Of a DNA stretch of 64,000 bases, positions 18,873-27,390 are shown one piece after another (positions within the stretch are counted from its first letter, which is position 1; each line of letters opens with the position of its first letter). Source of the DNA: Lachnospiraceae bacterium (GTDB lineage Bacteria > Bacillota > Clostridia > Lachnospirales > Lachnospiraceae). Made by a program: the position numbers and the translations under genes. The stretch lies in contig JAGACK010000017.1 of the NCBI GenBank assembly GCA_017614155.1, positions 157,706 to 221,705 of the forward strand, written 5' to 3'. Under the pieces are notes generated by a model. That model did not search any database and was not told where the DNA came from. It worked only from the letters and a program-made list of their open reading frames with translations.

Positions 18873-20069
18873 TTATTCATTCAGGATGCGGACAGCGCGC
18901 CCGAGGGCAAAATAGACTATAGGCGCGCAGATCTGCATCTCAAGGACATTTGACCCTATCGACATCAGGATCGCGCATACTATGACCGTTATCTCGGGAA
19001 TAACTGCTGACGGCTTTTTAACAGCCTTCAGAAAAACAAGAACAAGAAGAAATATGATGAGCGATGTTCCTATTATGCCCATCTCCGTATACAGCTTTAC
19101 AAGTCCTCCGTCAGCCACTATATAGGTCCGGAACGGAGCCGCCCTGTGGCCGCGGCTTCCAAGCCCGTCTCCAAGCCACATGTTCTTCATGTCATTTACC
19201 GCGGCGACCCATGTCTCCGATCTTTCACCAAAGCCTTCCGGTATGGATGCCAGCCTCGCATAGAACTTTTCAAATACTCCTCTTGCAAAAACAAATACCC
19301 CGGCAACAGCGGCTGCGGCGATCCCAATTTCGATCCACAGCGTCTTTTTCGACCTCTTTCCTCCTGCAAGATATCCCTCCAGGATGAAAAACAGCAGCAC
19401 AAGGATGATGCAGAACATCGAAGAACGCTGGTTAGCCATGAAGGCAAAGACAAGAGAAAGCGCAAGGCATACAAAGCCCGCTATCTTCTGCTTTTTTTTG
19501 CTGTTTTTGAAAAAGAATGAAGATATGCACAGGGCATAGGTCGCAAACACTGCCATGGCTCCGGATCCGATGAGCGAATTCATCCTCACCCTTGAAGTCG
19601 GCACATCCGCGACAGAAATGAAAAGGTTGTCATAGGAAAAATCAAGATAAAACTGCGGCGCCAGAATATACAGGATCACGCCGATAAAGCCCATTCCAAG
19701 CGAAGCCGCCAGATATCCTTTGTAATACAGCGCAGTTTCGGCTTCATCAAAAGATCTTCCGGCATAATAAAAAAACATCGGCAGCGCCGTTGTTGAAACT
19801 TCACCTGCATAGACAGAAAACGGGATTCCGTAATACATGCACCATATCCCTGACAGGAGATTGAATGCCAGATAAGCCGCAAAGACTTTGTCCATAGGCG
19901 TCTTCACGGTAAAACAGCCGGCAGGGAACAGAAAAGCAGCTGACAGCAGCAGAACCGCGCTCATGCAAACTCCCGGCCTTACCGCATCAAAAAAAAGATA
20001 TGCCAGATATATGACCGTCAGCAGCGGATATACAAGACAGATCAGTTTTTTAATCAGGTCTTTTTGCAT
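18873..20069 (-). CDS. O-antigen ligase/polymerase-like membrane protein
   Basis: A 398-residue membrane protein with about ten helices. The most conserved part is a loop near residues 280-330 (RSETWVAAVNDM, WLGDGLGSRGHRA) that resembles the large periplasmic loop of the Wzy_C/O-antigen ligase family, which joins or polymerises surface glycans using lipid-linked donors. It is the last gene of a leftward cluster with an acyl carrier protein, an SGNH hydrolase and an MBOAT acyltransferase, which fits a role in a surface polysaccharide that is acylated. Exact activity (ligase or polymerase) cannot be told. Confidence 0.7.
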   Translation of the reverse strand: MQKDLIKKLICLVYPLLTVIYLAYLFFDAVRPGVCMSAVLLLSAAFLFPAGCFTVKTPMDKVFAAYLAFNLLSGIWCMYYGIPFSVYAGEVSTTALPMFFYYAGRSFDEAETALYYKGYLAASLGMGFIGVILYILAPQFYLDFSYDNLFISVADVPTSRVRMNSLIGSGAMAVFATYALCISSFFFKNSKKKQKIAGFVCLALSLVFAFMANQRSSMFCIILVLLFFILEGYLAGGKRSKKTLWIEIGIAAAAVAGVFVFARGVFEKFYARLASIPEGFGERSETWVAAVNDMKNMWLGDGLGSRGHRAAPFRTYIVADGGLVKLYTEMGIIGTSLIIFLLVLVFLKAVKKPSAVIPEITVIVCAILMSIGSNVLEMQICAPIVYFALGRAVRILNE

Positions 20070-20075
20070 CCTCTC

Positions 20076-20300
20076 TCAGCCCTTCAGTTTTTCTATAAGC
20101 GCAAGGATCGCCTCTGCGCTGTTGAAATTTGCGGGAACGATCTGCGGTGCAGGGATCGCAATATCATACTCGTCATCTATCGCGCCTATTATCTGGATGA
20201 TATCAAAAGAAGTCAGTATCTTCCCGTCGACCAGTTTTGTTTCGTTTTCAAAATCCACATCATCGCGGATATCTCTCAAGATCTTCAGCAGTTCTTCCAT
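20076..20300 (-). CDS. acyl carrier protein, DltC-like
   Basis: A 74-residue acyl carrier protein. The helix-2 motif that carries the phosphopantetheine Ser reads GKILTSFDIIQII, with Ser near residue 31. The usual Asp before that Ser is Thr here, which is unusual and may affect recognition by the carrier-protein synthase. The frame is open one codon upstream to a TTG, but the ATG at 20300 has GGAGG at 7 nt and overlaps the SGNH gene stop (TGATG). It sits between the SGNH hydrolase and the ligase gene, as DltC sits with DltB and DltD in D-alanylation systems. Confidence 0.82.
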   Translation of the reverse strand: MEELLKILRDIRDDVDFENETKLVDGKILTSFDIIQIIGAIDDEYDIAIPAPQIVPANFNSAEAILALIEKLKG

Positions 20301-21220
20301 CAATGATCCTCCCTCTCCTTCAGAACCCTTATCAGTTCCTTTGTATACTCTTTCCTGCCCTTTGCTGACATATGGTTCATATCTTCAAAGTATTCGGCAT
20401 TGCCGCTGTCAAAGGACACATCCTGTGCAAGGATGAACGGGGCGTCGTTTTCCTTCAGGATCGCCAGATATCTTTCCCGGCACTCCTTATATTTTTCATC
20501 TTCCTGAAGCCTGTGATAACAGGGACTTTCCACAAAGATAAAATCCTGTCCGTCCCCCCGGCACGCTTTTATTATATCACTTACAGCCCGGATCTGCGCA
20601 TCAACATATTCTTCCCGGGATATATCAAACTTTTCATTCTCAAGAACATCCTTTCCCGGAGATACTGTCTCATCAGTCTTTGCGCCTTTATAATACCTGG
20701 TCGAATAAAAAGGCTCCGTGACCGGAAATGTAATCAGATCATCCATCCCGGAGGTCACAAAGTACTCATACATCATGGAGGCATCGGTATTTCCCGATTC
20801 CTTCATCCTCTTCCACAGTTCCCTCTTTCCTTCCCATGAAAGATCCCATATGACCCTTGAATCAGACAATGATACATCCTGTGTCAGCATCATCGGGCCC
20901 AGTTCGAATACAAAAAGGCCGTACTCATGATCTGATCTTTTTCTGATCTCCTCATACTGAATGACCGTCGCCACGAGCTCATTTCCGCCGTAGGAAATGT
21001 CATAGACCTTCCCGTCATAAGCCTCATCCATCATAGGCATGTCAATATTAGCACGGAATGTGGACGATCCCAGAAAGACCGTCTTCAGGTCGCCTGCATT
21101 TATGGCATCCCGGATTCCGCGGTTTTTTATGGGCATTTCGCAGGAATATGCATTTTTGAATGCCACGGCCGCACAGATCAATGCAAAAGCCGCAACAATA
21201 GTGAGCACTGTTTTTTTCAT
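20300..21220 (-). CDS. SGNH/GDSL-type hydrolase-fold protein, DltD-like, membrane-anchored
   Basis: A 306-residue protein with an N-terminal signal anchor (KTVLTIVAAFALICAAVAF). Outside the membrane is an SGNH-like domain: FLGSSTFRANI holds the Ser of block I, and EDMNHMSAKGRKEY near the C-terminus holds the Asp and His of the triad. Such proteins act with MBOAT O-acyltransferases to transfer or remove acyl groups on surface glycans, as DltD does. The frame extends two codons to a TTG, but the ATG at 21220 is preferred. The MBOAT stop lies 2 bp before it, suggesting translational coupling. Confidence 0.8.
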   Translation of the reverse strand: MKKTVLTIVAAFALICAAVAFKNAYSCEMPIKNRGIRDAINAGDLKTVFLGSSTFRANIDMPMMDEAYDGKVYDISYGGNELVATVIQYEEIRKRSDHEYGLFVFELGPMMLTQDVSLSDSRVIWDLSWEGKRELWKRMKESGNTDASMMYEYFVTSGMDDLITFPVTEPFYSTRYYKGAKTDETVSPGKDVLENEKFDISREEYVDAQIRAVSDIIKACRGDGQDFIFVESPCYHRLQEDEKYKECRERYLAILKENDAPFILAQDVSFDSGNAEYFEDMNHMSAKGRKEYTKELIRVLKEREDH

Positions 21221-21222
21221 GG

Positions 21223-22650
21223 TCAAAAGGTCTGGTACATGAAATTTGAAGCCCCCGAAACACCAAACAGGACTATGGTCACCATCATTGCCAACGCATA
21301 GATGTACCTGTGCCCCGTGAAGGCTTTCTCATCCCTCTCCTTTGCTATCTCTATTATAAGCTGAGCAAGGATCAGCACCGAAAGGATCAGCACTGATGCC
21401 GCCGCCTGATTCCCGTTTCCGAAAGGCGTCATAGCCTGCGCGATCGATGAAGCATTTATGCGCGTATCTGTCACTATTTTCCTGAATATGGCAACGGCAT
21501 CCGAAAAGCTTTCCGATCTGAATATCACCTCACCGATACCTACTATGACAAATGTCCTGACTACCTGAAAGACCTTCACAAATACATTGTCTTTGTTCCA
21601 GTGTATCTTTTCGTTCAGTTTTTTCACATATGACTGGGTAGTAAACGAAAGGAGCATCACTATCGCAAAATACACTCCCCATCCCAGATACGACAACCTG
21701 GCTCCGTGCCAGATACCGGTTGTGATCCATACGATGATCGTCGGAAGGATCAGGCGCAGCGTTCCCTTTTTTGCTTTTCTGAATACCTTTGCAAGTCCCT
21801 TGGCAAAGTTTCTGTTAAAACCTGATGTGACGCAGGGCATGAAAAGATGAGTCTTGTACCATTCATTCAGCGAGATATGCCATCTCGTCCAGTATTCCGG
21901 GATATTCTTTGACAGATAAGGCCTTTTGAAATTCTCTTTCAGATTTATGCCCATCATCTTTGAAATGCCGCAGACTATATCCATATAACCGGAAAAATCC
22001 GCGTAGAGCTCTATAAGATAAAAAAAAGTCGCAATGATAAGTGTCAGCCCGGGAAAGCCCTCCGGATCGGAATAAACCGTATCGATATAATAAGCCACCC
22101 TGCCTGCTATCACCATCTTTTTGAATATGCCGATCAGGATCCTGTATGCGCCTTTTTTTATGTTGTCGGGATCAAACCCGTGATACTCTTCAAGCTGCGG
22201 CATCATCTCCTGATAGACGCCAATCGGTCCCTGAGTCATCTGCGGAAAGAAAGACACGAACAGCGCGTACCGGAAAAGATCCCTTTGCGGCTCGATCTTT
22301 TTATCGTAGCAGTCATGGGCATAGCCTATGGTCATGAAGGTATAATAAGAGATTCCCAGCGGCGCGGCCAGATCCTTCACTCCCAGATTGACACTGTATT
22401 TGAACGCGATGAGGATCCCCAGATTGATCACAAGCACCCATATAAAATGGGATTTGACCGGATTTAGCATCAGCTTCCAAGTCGCAAATACAGATATCAG
22501 CAGAAAGATGATCATAAAAGGGTCTGACCATACATAAAAGAACAAACCGGCAAGCAGAAGCACCTTCCACTGGTCCTTTTGCCGCACCCTGTAATAAAGC
22601 AGCAAAAGCACGCACATAAAGATATAAAACGGCAGAGAGACCAGGCTCAT
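21223..22650 (-). CDS. MBOAT family O-acyltransferase (DltB/AlgI-like)
   Basis: A 475-residue polytopic MBOAT acyltransferase, which passes acyl groups across the membrane to extracellular polysaccharide or teichoic acid. Typical motifs are YWTRWHISLNEWYKTHLF with a conserved His and TGIWHGARLSYLGWG with the catalytic His. YADFSGYMDIVCG is also family-typical. An AGGAGAG site overlapping the symporter stop precedes the ATG. Together with ACP and the SGNH protein it forms a DltBCD-like acyl transfer module, but no DltA-like ligase is adjacent, so the acyl donor may not be D-alanine. Confidence 0.92.
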   Translation of the reverse strand: MSLVSLPFYIFMCVLLLLYYRVRQKDQWKVLLLAGLFFYVWSDPFMIIFLLISVFATWKLMLNPVKSHFIWVLVINLGILIAFKYSVNLGVKDLAAPLGISYYTFMTIGYAHDCYDKKIEPQRDLFRYALFVSFFPQMTQGPIGVYQEMMPQLEEYHGFDPDNIKKGAYRILIGIFKKMVIAGRVAYYIDTVYSDPEGFPGLTLIIATFFYLIELYADFSGYMDIVCGISKMMGINLKENFKRPYLSKNIPEYWTRWHISLNEWYKTHLFMPCVTSGFNRNFAKGLAKVFRKAKKGTLRLILPTIIVWITTGIWHGARLSYLGWGVYFAIVMLLSFTTQSYVKKLNEKIHWNKDNVFVKVFQVVRTFVIVGIGEVIFRSESFSDAVAIFRKIVTDTRINASSIAQAMTPFGNGNQAAASVLILSVLILAQLIIEIAKERDEKAFTGHRYIYALAMMVTIVLFGVSGASNFMYQTF

Positions 22651-22656
22651 CTTGTA

Positions 22657-24198
22657 TTATCTCTCCTCTTCGGGCAGCGCATATTTCTGCTCCACCATAT
22701 GCTTTTCATCATAGCACCTGAAGGCAAAATCTATTTCGCCCTGCTCCATCTTCGGAGTGAAGATACTTACGACCGGAACAACAGCAAGACCTGCTATCAT
22801 GGCTGCAGCGCCGGCATTGATCGGGCTTTGTATGAATTTAGTAGCAGGGAACATATTGAGCACGGTGATAAGGATCCCCGATGCAAAGCTCGCCCAGACT
22901 GCAGCCCTTGTGACTTTTTTCCAATACAGTCCGTAAAGGAAGGGCGCCAGGAATGCGCCTGCCAGCGCTCCCCAGGAGATACCCATGAGCTGAGCTATGA
23001 ATGTGGGCGGATTGAGCGCCATTATAACGGATATCACAATAAAGACAACAAGAAATACCCTCATCACAACAACCTGCTTCTTTTCATCCATTTCCTTTAC
23101 GATATTGCCCTTTATCAGATCGATGGTCAGTGTCGAGCTTGATGTGAGCACAAGCGAGGCCAGCGTCGACATTGAAGCCGAAAGAACGAGCATTATCACG
23201 ACCCCTATCAAAAGATCCGGAAGAGTCGAAAGCATCGAAGGCACTATCGCATCATATGAAATCTTTCCCTCTGCGCCATGAATGGCAGGAGAATCGAAAA
23301 GCCTCGCAAACCCTCCGAGGAAATAGCATCCACATGATATTATTACCGCGAAGACCGTAGAGATCACTGTTCCGGTCTGCACAGCCTTTTCATCCCTTAT
23401 CGCATAGAATTTCTGGACCATCTGCGGAAGGCCCCAGGTGCCGAGAGATGTAAGTATCACTACTCCGAGAAGATTTACCGCGTCAGGCCCGAAAAATGAA
23501 GTAAATGCGCCCTGCTGGCCCTCGGTGACAGCGATATCCGAAGGGATCTTTGCAAGTTCTGCCACCGCGTTGTAAAAGCCTCCCTGTCCGTTGAGTATGG
23601 AAACTATGACTGCGATTATACCCACTATCATGATCAGTCCCTGGATGAAATCGTTGATCGCCGTCGCCATATACCCGCCAAGGATCACATACACGCAGGT
23701 AAGCGCCGCCATCACGATAACGCATGCCGTGTAGGGAACATTAAAAGCCATCTCAAAAAGTCTTGAAAGTCCGTTATATACGGATGAAGTATAGGGAATC
23801 AGGAATACAAAGCATATGACAGCAGCTGCTACCCTCAAAGCTTTGCTGTGATAGCGTTTTCCGAAAAAATCGGGCATTGTCTTTGCCTCAAGGAACTTTG
23901 TCATTATCCTTGTTCTTCTGCCCAGAACCACCCATGCAAGGAGGGAGCCGATAAAGGCATTTCCGATGCCTATCCATGTGGCTGCAATACCGTACTTATA
24001 TCCGAACTGTCCGGCATAACCGACAAAAACCACCGCGCTGAAATATGAACTCCCGTAAGCAAATGCGGTAAGCCAGGGGCCCACCTTGCGTCCGCCAAGA
24101 ACAAAATCGTTCACATTTGTCGTAGTCTTTCTGGAATAAAGTCCCACTCCGATCATCACGGCAAAAAAAGCAACCAGTAAAAGAATCTTTATTATCAC
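22657..24198 (-). CDS. sodium:solute symporter (SSS family, PutP-like)
   Basis: A 513-residue transporter with about 13 helices of the sodium:solute symporter family. The N-terminal DFVLGGRKVGPWLTAFAYG and the later QGLIMIVGIIAVIVS and SASMSTLASLVLTSSSTL segments match PutP-type proteins that take up proline, pantothenate or other solutes with sodium. The start is a GTG at 24198 with AGGAGG at 8 nt. It lies 6 bp before the MBOAT gene and may be cotranscribed. Substrate not determined. Confidence 0.9.
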   Translation of the reverse strand: MIIKILLLVAFFAVMIGVGLYSRKTTTNVNDFVLGGRKVGPWLTAFAYGSSYFSAVVFVGYAGQFGYKYGIAATWIGIGNAFIGSLLAWVVLGRRTRIMTKFLEAKTMPDFFGKRYHSKALRVAAAVICFVFLIPYTSSVYNGLSRLFEMAFNVPYTACVIVMAALTCVYVILGGYMATAINDFIQGLIMIVGIIAVIVSILNGQGGFYNAVAELAKIPSDIAVTEGQQGAFTSFFGPDAVNLLGVVILTSLGTWGLPQMVQKFYAIRDEKAVQTGTVISTVFAVIISCGCYFLGGFARLFDSPAIHGAEGKISYDAIVPSMLSTLPDLLIGVVIMLVLSASMSTLASLVLTSSSTLTIDLIKGNIVKEMDEKKQVVVMRVFLVVFIVISVIMALNPPTFIAQLMGISWGALAGAFLAPFLYGLYWKKVTRAAVWASFASGILITVLNMFPATKFIQSPINAGAAAMIAGLAVVPVVSIFTPKMEQGEIDFAFRCYDEKHMVEQKYALPEEER

Positions 24199-24273
24199 AC
24201 CAATATCCTCCTTGTGGTAAAATTACCGTAAGAATATACCACAAAAAAAAATCTCAGTAAACAATTGGCAATT

Positions 24274-24301
24274 TTTGTTATGCCCAGGGCAATTATTATA
24301 A
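24274..24301 (+). promoter_or_regulatory. candidate promoter with palindrome upstream of GH43
   Basis: TTGTTA is followed by a 16-bp spacer and TATAAA. The spacer contains the perfect palindrome TGCCCAGGGCA, which could bind a repressor or activator. The site lies about 105 bp upstream of the GH43 start and about 80 bp from the divergent symporter start, so it might control either. Sequence-based only. Confidence 0.4.
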
Positions 24302-24338
24302 AGAAACCGGCTTGTAAAGAATATATTATAAACAGCAA

Positions 24339-24382
24339 GGGGAGCCGCACAAAAGGAAACATCCCTTGTGTGTGGTTCCCCC
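24339..24382 (+). promoter_or_regulatory. long hairpin in the GH43 leader
   Basis: GGGGAGCCGCACA and TGTGTGGTTCCCC pair over 13 bp with G-U pairs, and the stem continues inward through CACAA..TTGTG. It ends about 10 bp before the GGAGG of the GH43 gene. The following bases (AATCTATTTT) are only weakly T-rich. It may be an attenuator or a translation-control structure. Confidence 0.45.
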
Positions 24383-24406
24383 AATCTATTTTACCGGAGG
24401 TGGATG

Positions 24407-25381
24407 ATGAGAAGACCAAATGAGAGAAAACCCCTTGTAAGCCACATTTATACCGCAGATCCTTCTGCGCATGTTTTTGACGGAAAGATCTATATTTATC
24501 CATCCCATGATGTAGAAAGGGATGTTCCCGATGACGATGACGGTGAACAGTACATGATGGAGGACTATCACATCCTCTCAATGGATGATCTCGACAGTCC
24601 CTGTATCGATAACGGACTTGCGCTGTCACAGGATGATGTTCCATGGGTATCAAAACAGATGTGGGCTCCGGATGCAGTAAAAAAGAACGGAAAGTACTAT
24701 CTGGTCTTTCCCGCAAAAGATAAAGAAGGCATATTCAGGATAGGAGTAGCAGAAAGCGACAAACCCGCCGGGCCCTTTACTCCCCAGGAAAACTTCATAG
24801 AGGGAAGCTACAGTATAGATCCTGCGGTTTTTACAGACAAAGATGACAAAACCTATTGCTACTACGGCGGGCTCTGGGGCGGCCAGCTTGAAATGTGGCA
24901 GTCCGGAAGCTTCGACAGGGATGCTCACAGGCCCGAAGGTGATGAAGACGCTCTCGGCCCGATGTTTGCGCAGTTTTCGGATGACATGACACGCTTCATT
25001 ACCACGCCGAAGCATCTTTCCATTCTTGATGAAAACGGAAAACCGCTGAAGGCAAAGGATGAGGACAGACGTTATTTCGAAGGCCCGTGGATGCACACCT
25101 TCAAGGGCAGATACTATCTTTCCTACTCCACCGGAACAACACATTTCATCTGCTACGCCGAATCCGACAGGCCTGACGGCCCCTTTACATACAAGGGACG
25201 CATCCTGGAGCCTGTCAAAGGATGGACCACGCATCATTCGATTGTTGAGATCGACGGACAATGGTATCTCTTTTACCATGATATAGAGCTTTCGGGAGTC
25301 ACGCATGAACGTTGCGTGAAATATACAAAGCTGAACATCAGCGAAGACGGCACTATCGAAACGATACACCCGTACGACTGA
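24407..25381 (+). CDS. glycoside hydrolase family 43 (xylosidase/arabinofuranosidase type)
   Basis: A 324-residue five-bladed propeller glycosidase of family GH43, which removes xylose or arabinose from plant oligosaccharides. The catalytic trio is visible: base Asp in YTADPSAHVFDGKIY near residue 20, pKa-setting Asp in YSIDPAVFTD near 145, and acid Glu in RRYFEGPWMHTF near 225. HHSIVEIDGQWYLFYHD near the end is typical. No signal peptide, so it acts on imported oligosaccharides. Of two adjacent ATGs, 24407 has GGAGG at 6 nt; the frame is open upstream without a ribosome site. A PHP phosphatase and an AraC regulator follow. Confidence 0.9.
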   Translation: MRRPNERKPLVSHIYTADPSAHVFDGKIYIYPSHDVERDVPDDDDGEQYMMEDYHILSMDDLDSPCIDNGLALSQDDVPWVSKQMWAPDAVKKNGKYYLVFPAKDKEGIFRIGVAESDKPAGPFTPQENFIEGSYSIDPAVFTDKDDKTYCYYGGLWGGQLEMWQSGSFDRDAHRPEGDEDALGPMFAQFSDDMTRFITTPKHLSILDENGKPLKAKDEDRRYFEGPWMHTFKGRYYLSYSTGTTHFICYAESDRPDGPFTYKGRILEPVKGWTTHHSIVEIDGQWYLFYHDIELSGVTHERCVKYTKLNISEDGTIETIHPYD

Positions 25382-25414
25382 TGCTATAAGGACATCACCA
25401 ATTGAACAATCGAA

Positions 25415-25650
25415 CCGCGGGCGTCAGGCATATATGTTTTGTGAACACCCAGCCGGCAGTTCTTAGCGAATCCGAGGCTTATAAATTTCGCGGGTGCGAA
25501 GGCCGGACTTGCTAACTATTATTTTCATCCTGCATGTAACTATGAATGAGCAAGGCCGGAACGGCGCAGAGCGAAATTTTGTTTATAAGACGACGGATGA
25601 GCTTAGAACTGTCCGAGCCGTGAACAAAACATGTATGCTGACGCCCTGTT
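25415..25650. repeat. about 230-bp imperfect inverted repeat between convergent genes
   Basis: The whole gap between the convergent GH43 and PHP genes folds on itself. The left arm begins GGGCGTCAGGCATATATG (25419) and the right arm ends CATGTATGCTGACGCCC (25646). Further inward, GGCAGTTCTTAGCG and TTATAAATTTCGC on the left match CGAAATTTTGTTTATAA and GAGCTTAGAACTGTC on the right, then GGCCGGACTTGC matches GCAAGGCCGG. The centre is about 35 bp of unpaired AT-rich sequence. No coding frame runs through it. It could be a transposable foldback (MITE-like), a long bidirectional terminator, or a structured RNA. Confidence 0.7.
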
Positions 25651-26460
25651 CTATATTATGATCTCCGCTCTTTCCCTCTTTCTGAATATTGAATAGGAGT
25701 TGTACCCGGTTTCCCTCAGGATCTGCTCAACTGCTTCAAATTCATACGCAATAAATGCAGTCTCATGCGCATCCGACCCTATCGTCGGCGGAAGACCTCC
25801 AAGCTCTCGATAGCGTTTTATTATGGATACTGCAGGATTCGGTCCGTTCATTCCGGCCTTGAAACCCGAAGAATTGATCTCTATGACCTTCCCCTTTTTT
25901 ATTATGGCAGACAGCAGAGGATCCAGAAGATCGGCATATTTTTCATATGTGAAATCAGAATTCTTTCCAGGACCGTATCTGAGGGCATAATCCAGATGAC
26001 CGTATGAATCATAGCATTCAAACAGCTCCGCTCTTTTCAGCTCAGACGCAAAATAATATCTGTAAGCTTCTTCCGTAGTATCAAAACGGGTATAGTATTC
26101 CGGAAAGTAGGGATCGTAAACGCCGGCAGTATGACTTGAGCCGATCACGAAATCAAAGGGATACTTTTCAACATAATCCTCAAAAAAGGCCTTTTCTTTC
26201 TCCATGAGACCTATCTCAATGCCGAAGAGAACTTCTATCTCTTCGCTGTATTTTTCCGAAAGCCTCACATAGCCCTCATAATACTCATCCGTATCAACCA
26301 CGAAAGTCCCGCCCTCAAAAAAACCGGCGCCGTGATCGTTGTGTTCGGTAAAACAGATGCTTTTCAGACCCTTTTTGATCGAAGCATTTATCATGCTCTC
26401 CATGTCCGAATGTCCGTCAGTCGAATAGGTTGTGTGCATGTGGCAGTCTGATATTATCAT
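25651..26460 (-). CDS. PHP-domain phosphatase, HisJ-like histidinol-phosphatase family
   Basis: A 269-residue PHP-fold metal-dependent phosphoesterase. Metal ligands are visible in SDCHMHTTYSTDGH at the N-terminus, CFTEHNDHG near residue 40, GIEIGL near 80, GSSHTAG near 110, GHLDYALRYG near 155 and GSDAHET near 230. This pattern is the HisJ type of histidinol-phosphatase. No other histidine-biosynthesis gene is nearby, so another phosphoester substrate is possible. It is transcribed leftward, divergent from the AraC gene. Confidence 0.85.
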   Translation of the reverse strand: MIISDCHMHTTYSTDGHSDMESMINASIKKGLKSICFTEHNDHGAGFFEGGTFVVDTDEYYEGYVRLSEKYSEEIEVLFGIEIGLMEKEKAFFEDYVEKYPFDFVIGSSHTAGVYDPYFPEYYTRFDTTEEAYRYYFASELKRAELFECYDSYGHLDYALRYGPGKNSDFTYEKYADLLDPLLSAIIKKGKVIEINSSGFKAGMNGPNPAVSIIKRYRELGGLPPTIGSDAHETAFIAYEFEAVEQILRETGYNSYSIFRKRERAEIII

Positions 26461-26526
26461 TGTTTTTCTCCCTCAAATATTCTATGATTGTAGGGTCAAA
26501 AAGACATATATCCCCGGAGGAGCTTT

Positions 26527-27384
26527 ATGATAGAAACACTCAAGGGTTTCCACGAGACCGTAAACTTCAGCAGACAGCCTCTGTTCAAGCTTTATCACAA
26601 TTCCGAAGCCGAGGATTATCCCCCTCACTGGCATGCATCACCCGAGATAATAATGCCCCTTAAGGGAGGCTATGATGTCATCATAGGCGATGAGTGCTAC
26701 AGCCTTGAGCCCGGTGATATTATAATCATCTCCTCAGGGACCATCCACACTCTCAAAGCCCCGAAAAGCGGGGAACGGCTCATATTCCAGCCCGATCTTT
26801 CTCTCATAACAAATATGACCGAGCTATCATTTGCCATGACCATGCTCTCTCCCGCGACCGTGATATGGCACAAAAAAGATCCCGAGACGGCGCAGATGAT
26901 ACAGGATCTGATGCTCTCAATAGAAAAGGAATACTTTTCCGATGACGCCTATTCCGGCGCATGGATCTATTCCGGGCTCATCAGCATACTTGTGACTGCA
27001 GTGAGGCGATACGGCACCTCGGTATCGGATCCCGAAACTCCCTTCGACCGGCAGCAGGAATACTCTGCCCGTTTTTTCGGGATATGCGAATATATCAATT
27101 CGCATTTCTCAGAGGATCTGTCACTTGAGGATGCCGCAGAAATGGCAGGCTTTTCAAAATACCATTTTGCCCGTCTTTTCAAGCAGTTTACCGGAAAGAC
27201 CTTTTACAGATATGTGAACATCAAGCGTATTGAAAATGCGGAGATCCTTTTGTCCGATCCCGATGTCACCATAACCGAAGCCGCGATACAGTCAGGCTTT
27301 TCTTCTCTCCCATCCTTTGTAAGGATGTTCAAGCTGATCAAAAACATCACTCCAACGCAGTTTCGGAAAATGCATGACAAATAG
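26527..27384 (+). CDS. AraC family transcriptional regulator with cupin sensor domain
   Basis: A 285-residue regulator. The N-terminal cupin has PPHWHASPEIIMPLKGGY and LEPGDIIIISSGTIHTL, a sugar-sensing type of fold. The C-terminal about 100 residues hold two helix-turn-helix units: LEDAAEMAGFSKYHFARLF and TEAAIQSGFSSLPSFVRMF, ending with the AraC signature ITPTQFRK. GGAGGAG precedes the ATG. It probably responds to a sugar and may control the nearby GH43 gene, though the intervening PHP gene runs the other way. That link is inference. Confidence 0.93.
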   Translation: MIETLKGFHETVNFSRQPLFKLYHNSEAEDYPPHWHASPEIIMPLKGGYDVIIGDECYSLEPGDIIIISSGTIHTLKAPKSGERLIFQPDLSLITNMTELSFAMTMLSPATVIWHKKDPETAQMIQDLMLSIEKEYFSDDAYSGAWIYSGLISILVTAVRRYGTSVSDPETPFDRQQEYSARFFGICEYINSHFSEDLSLEDAAEMAGFSKYHFARLFKQFTGKTFYRYVNIKRIENAEILLSDPDVTITEAAIQSGFSSLPSFVRMFKLIKNITPTQFRKMHDK

Positions 27385-27390
27385 TGTCCC

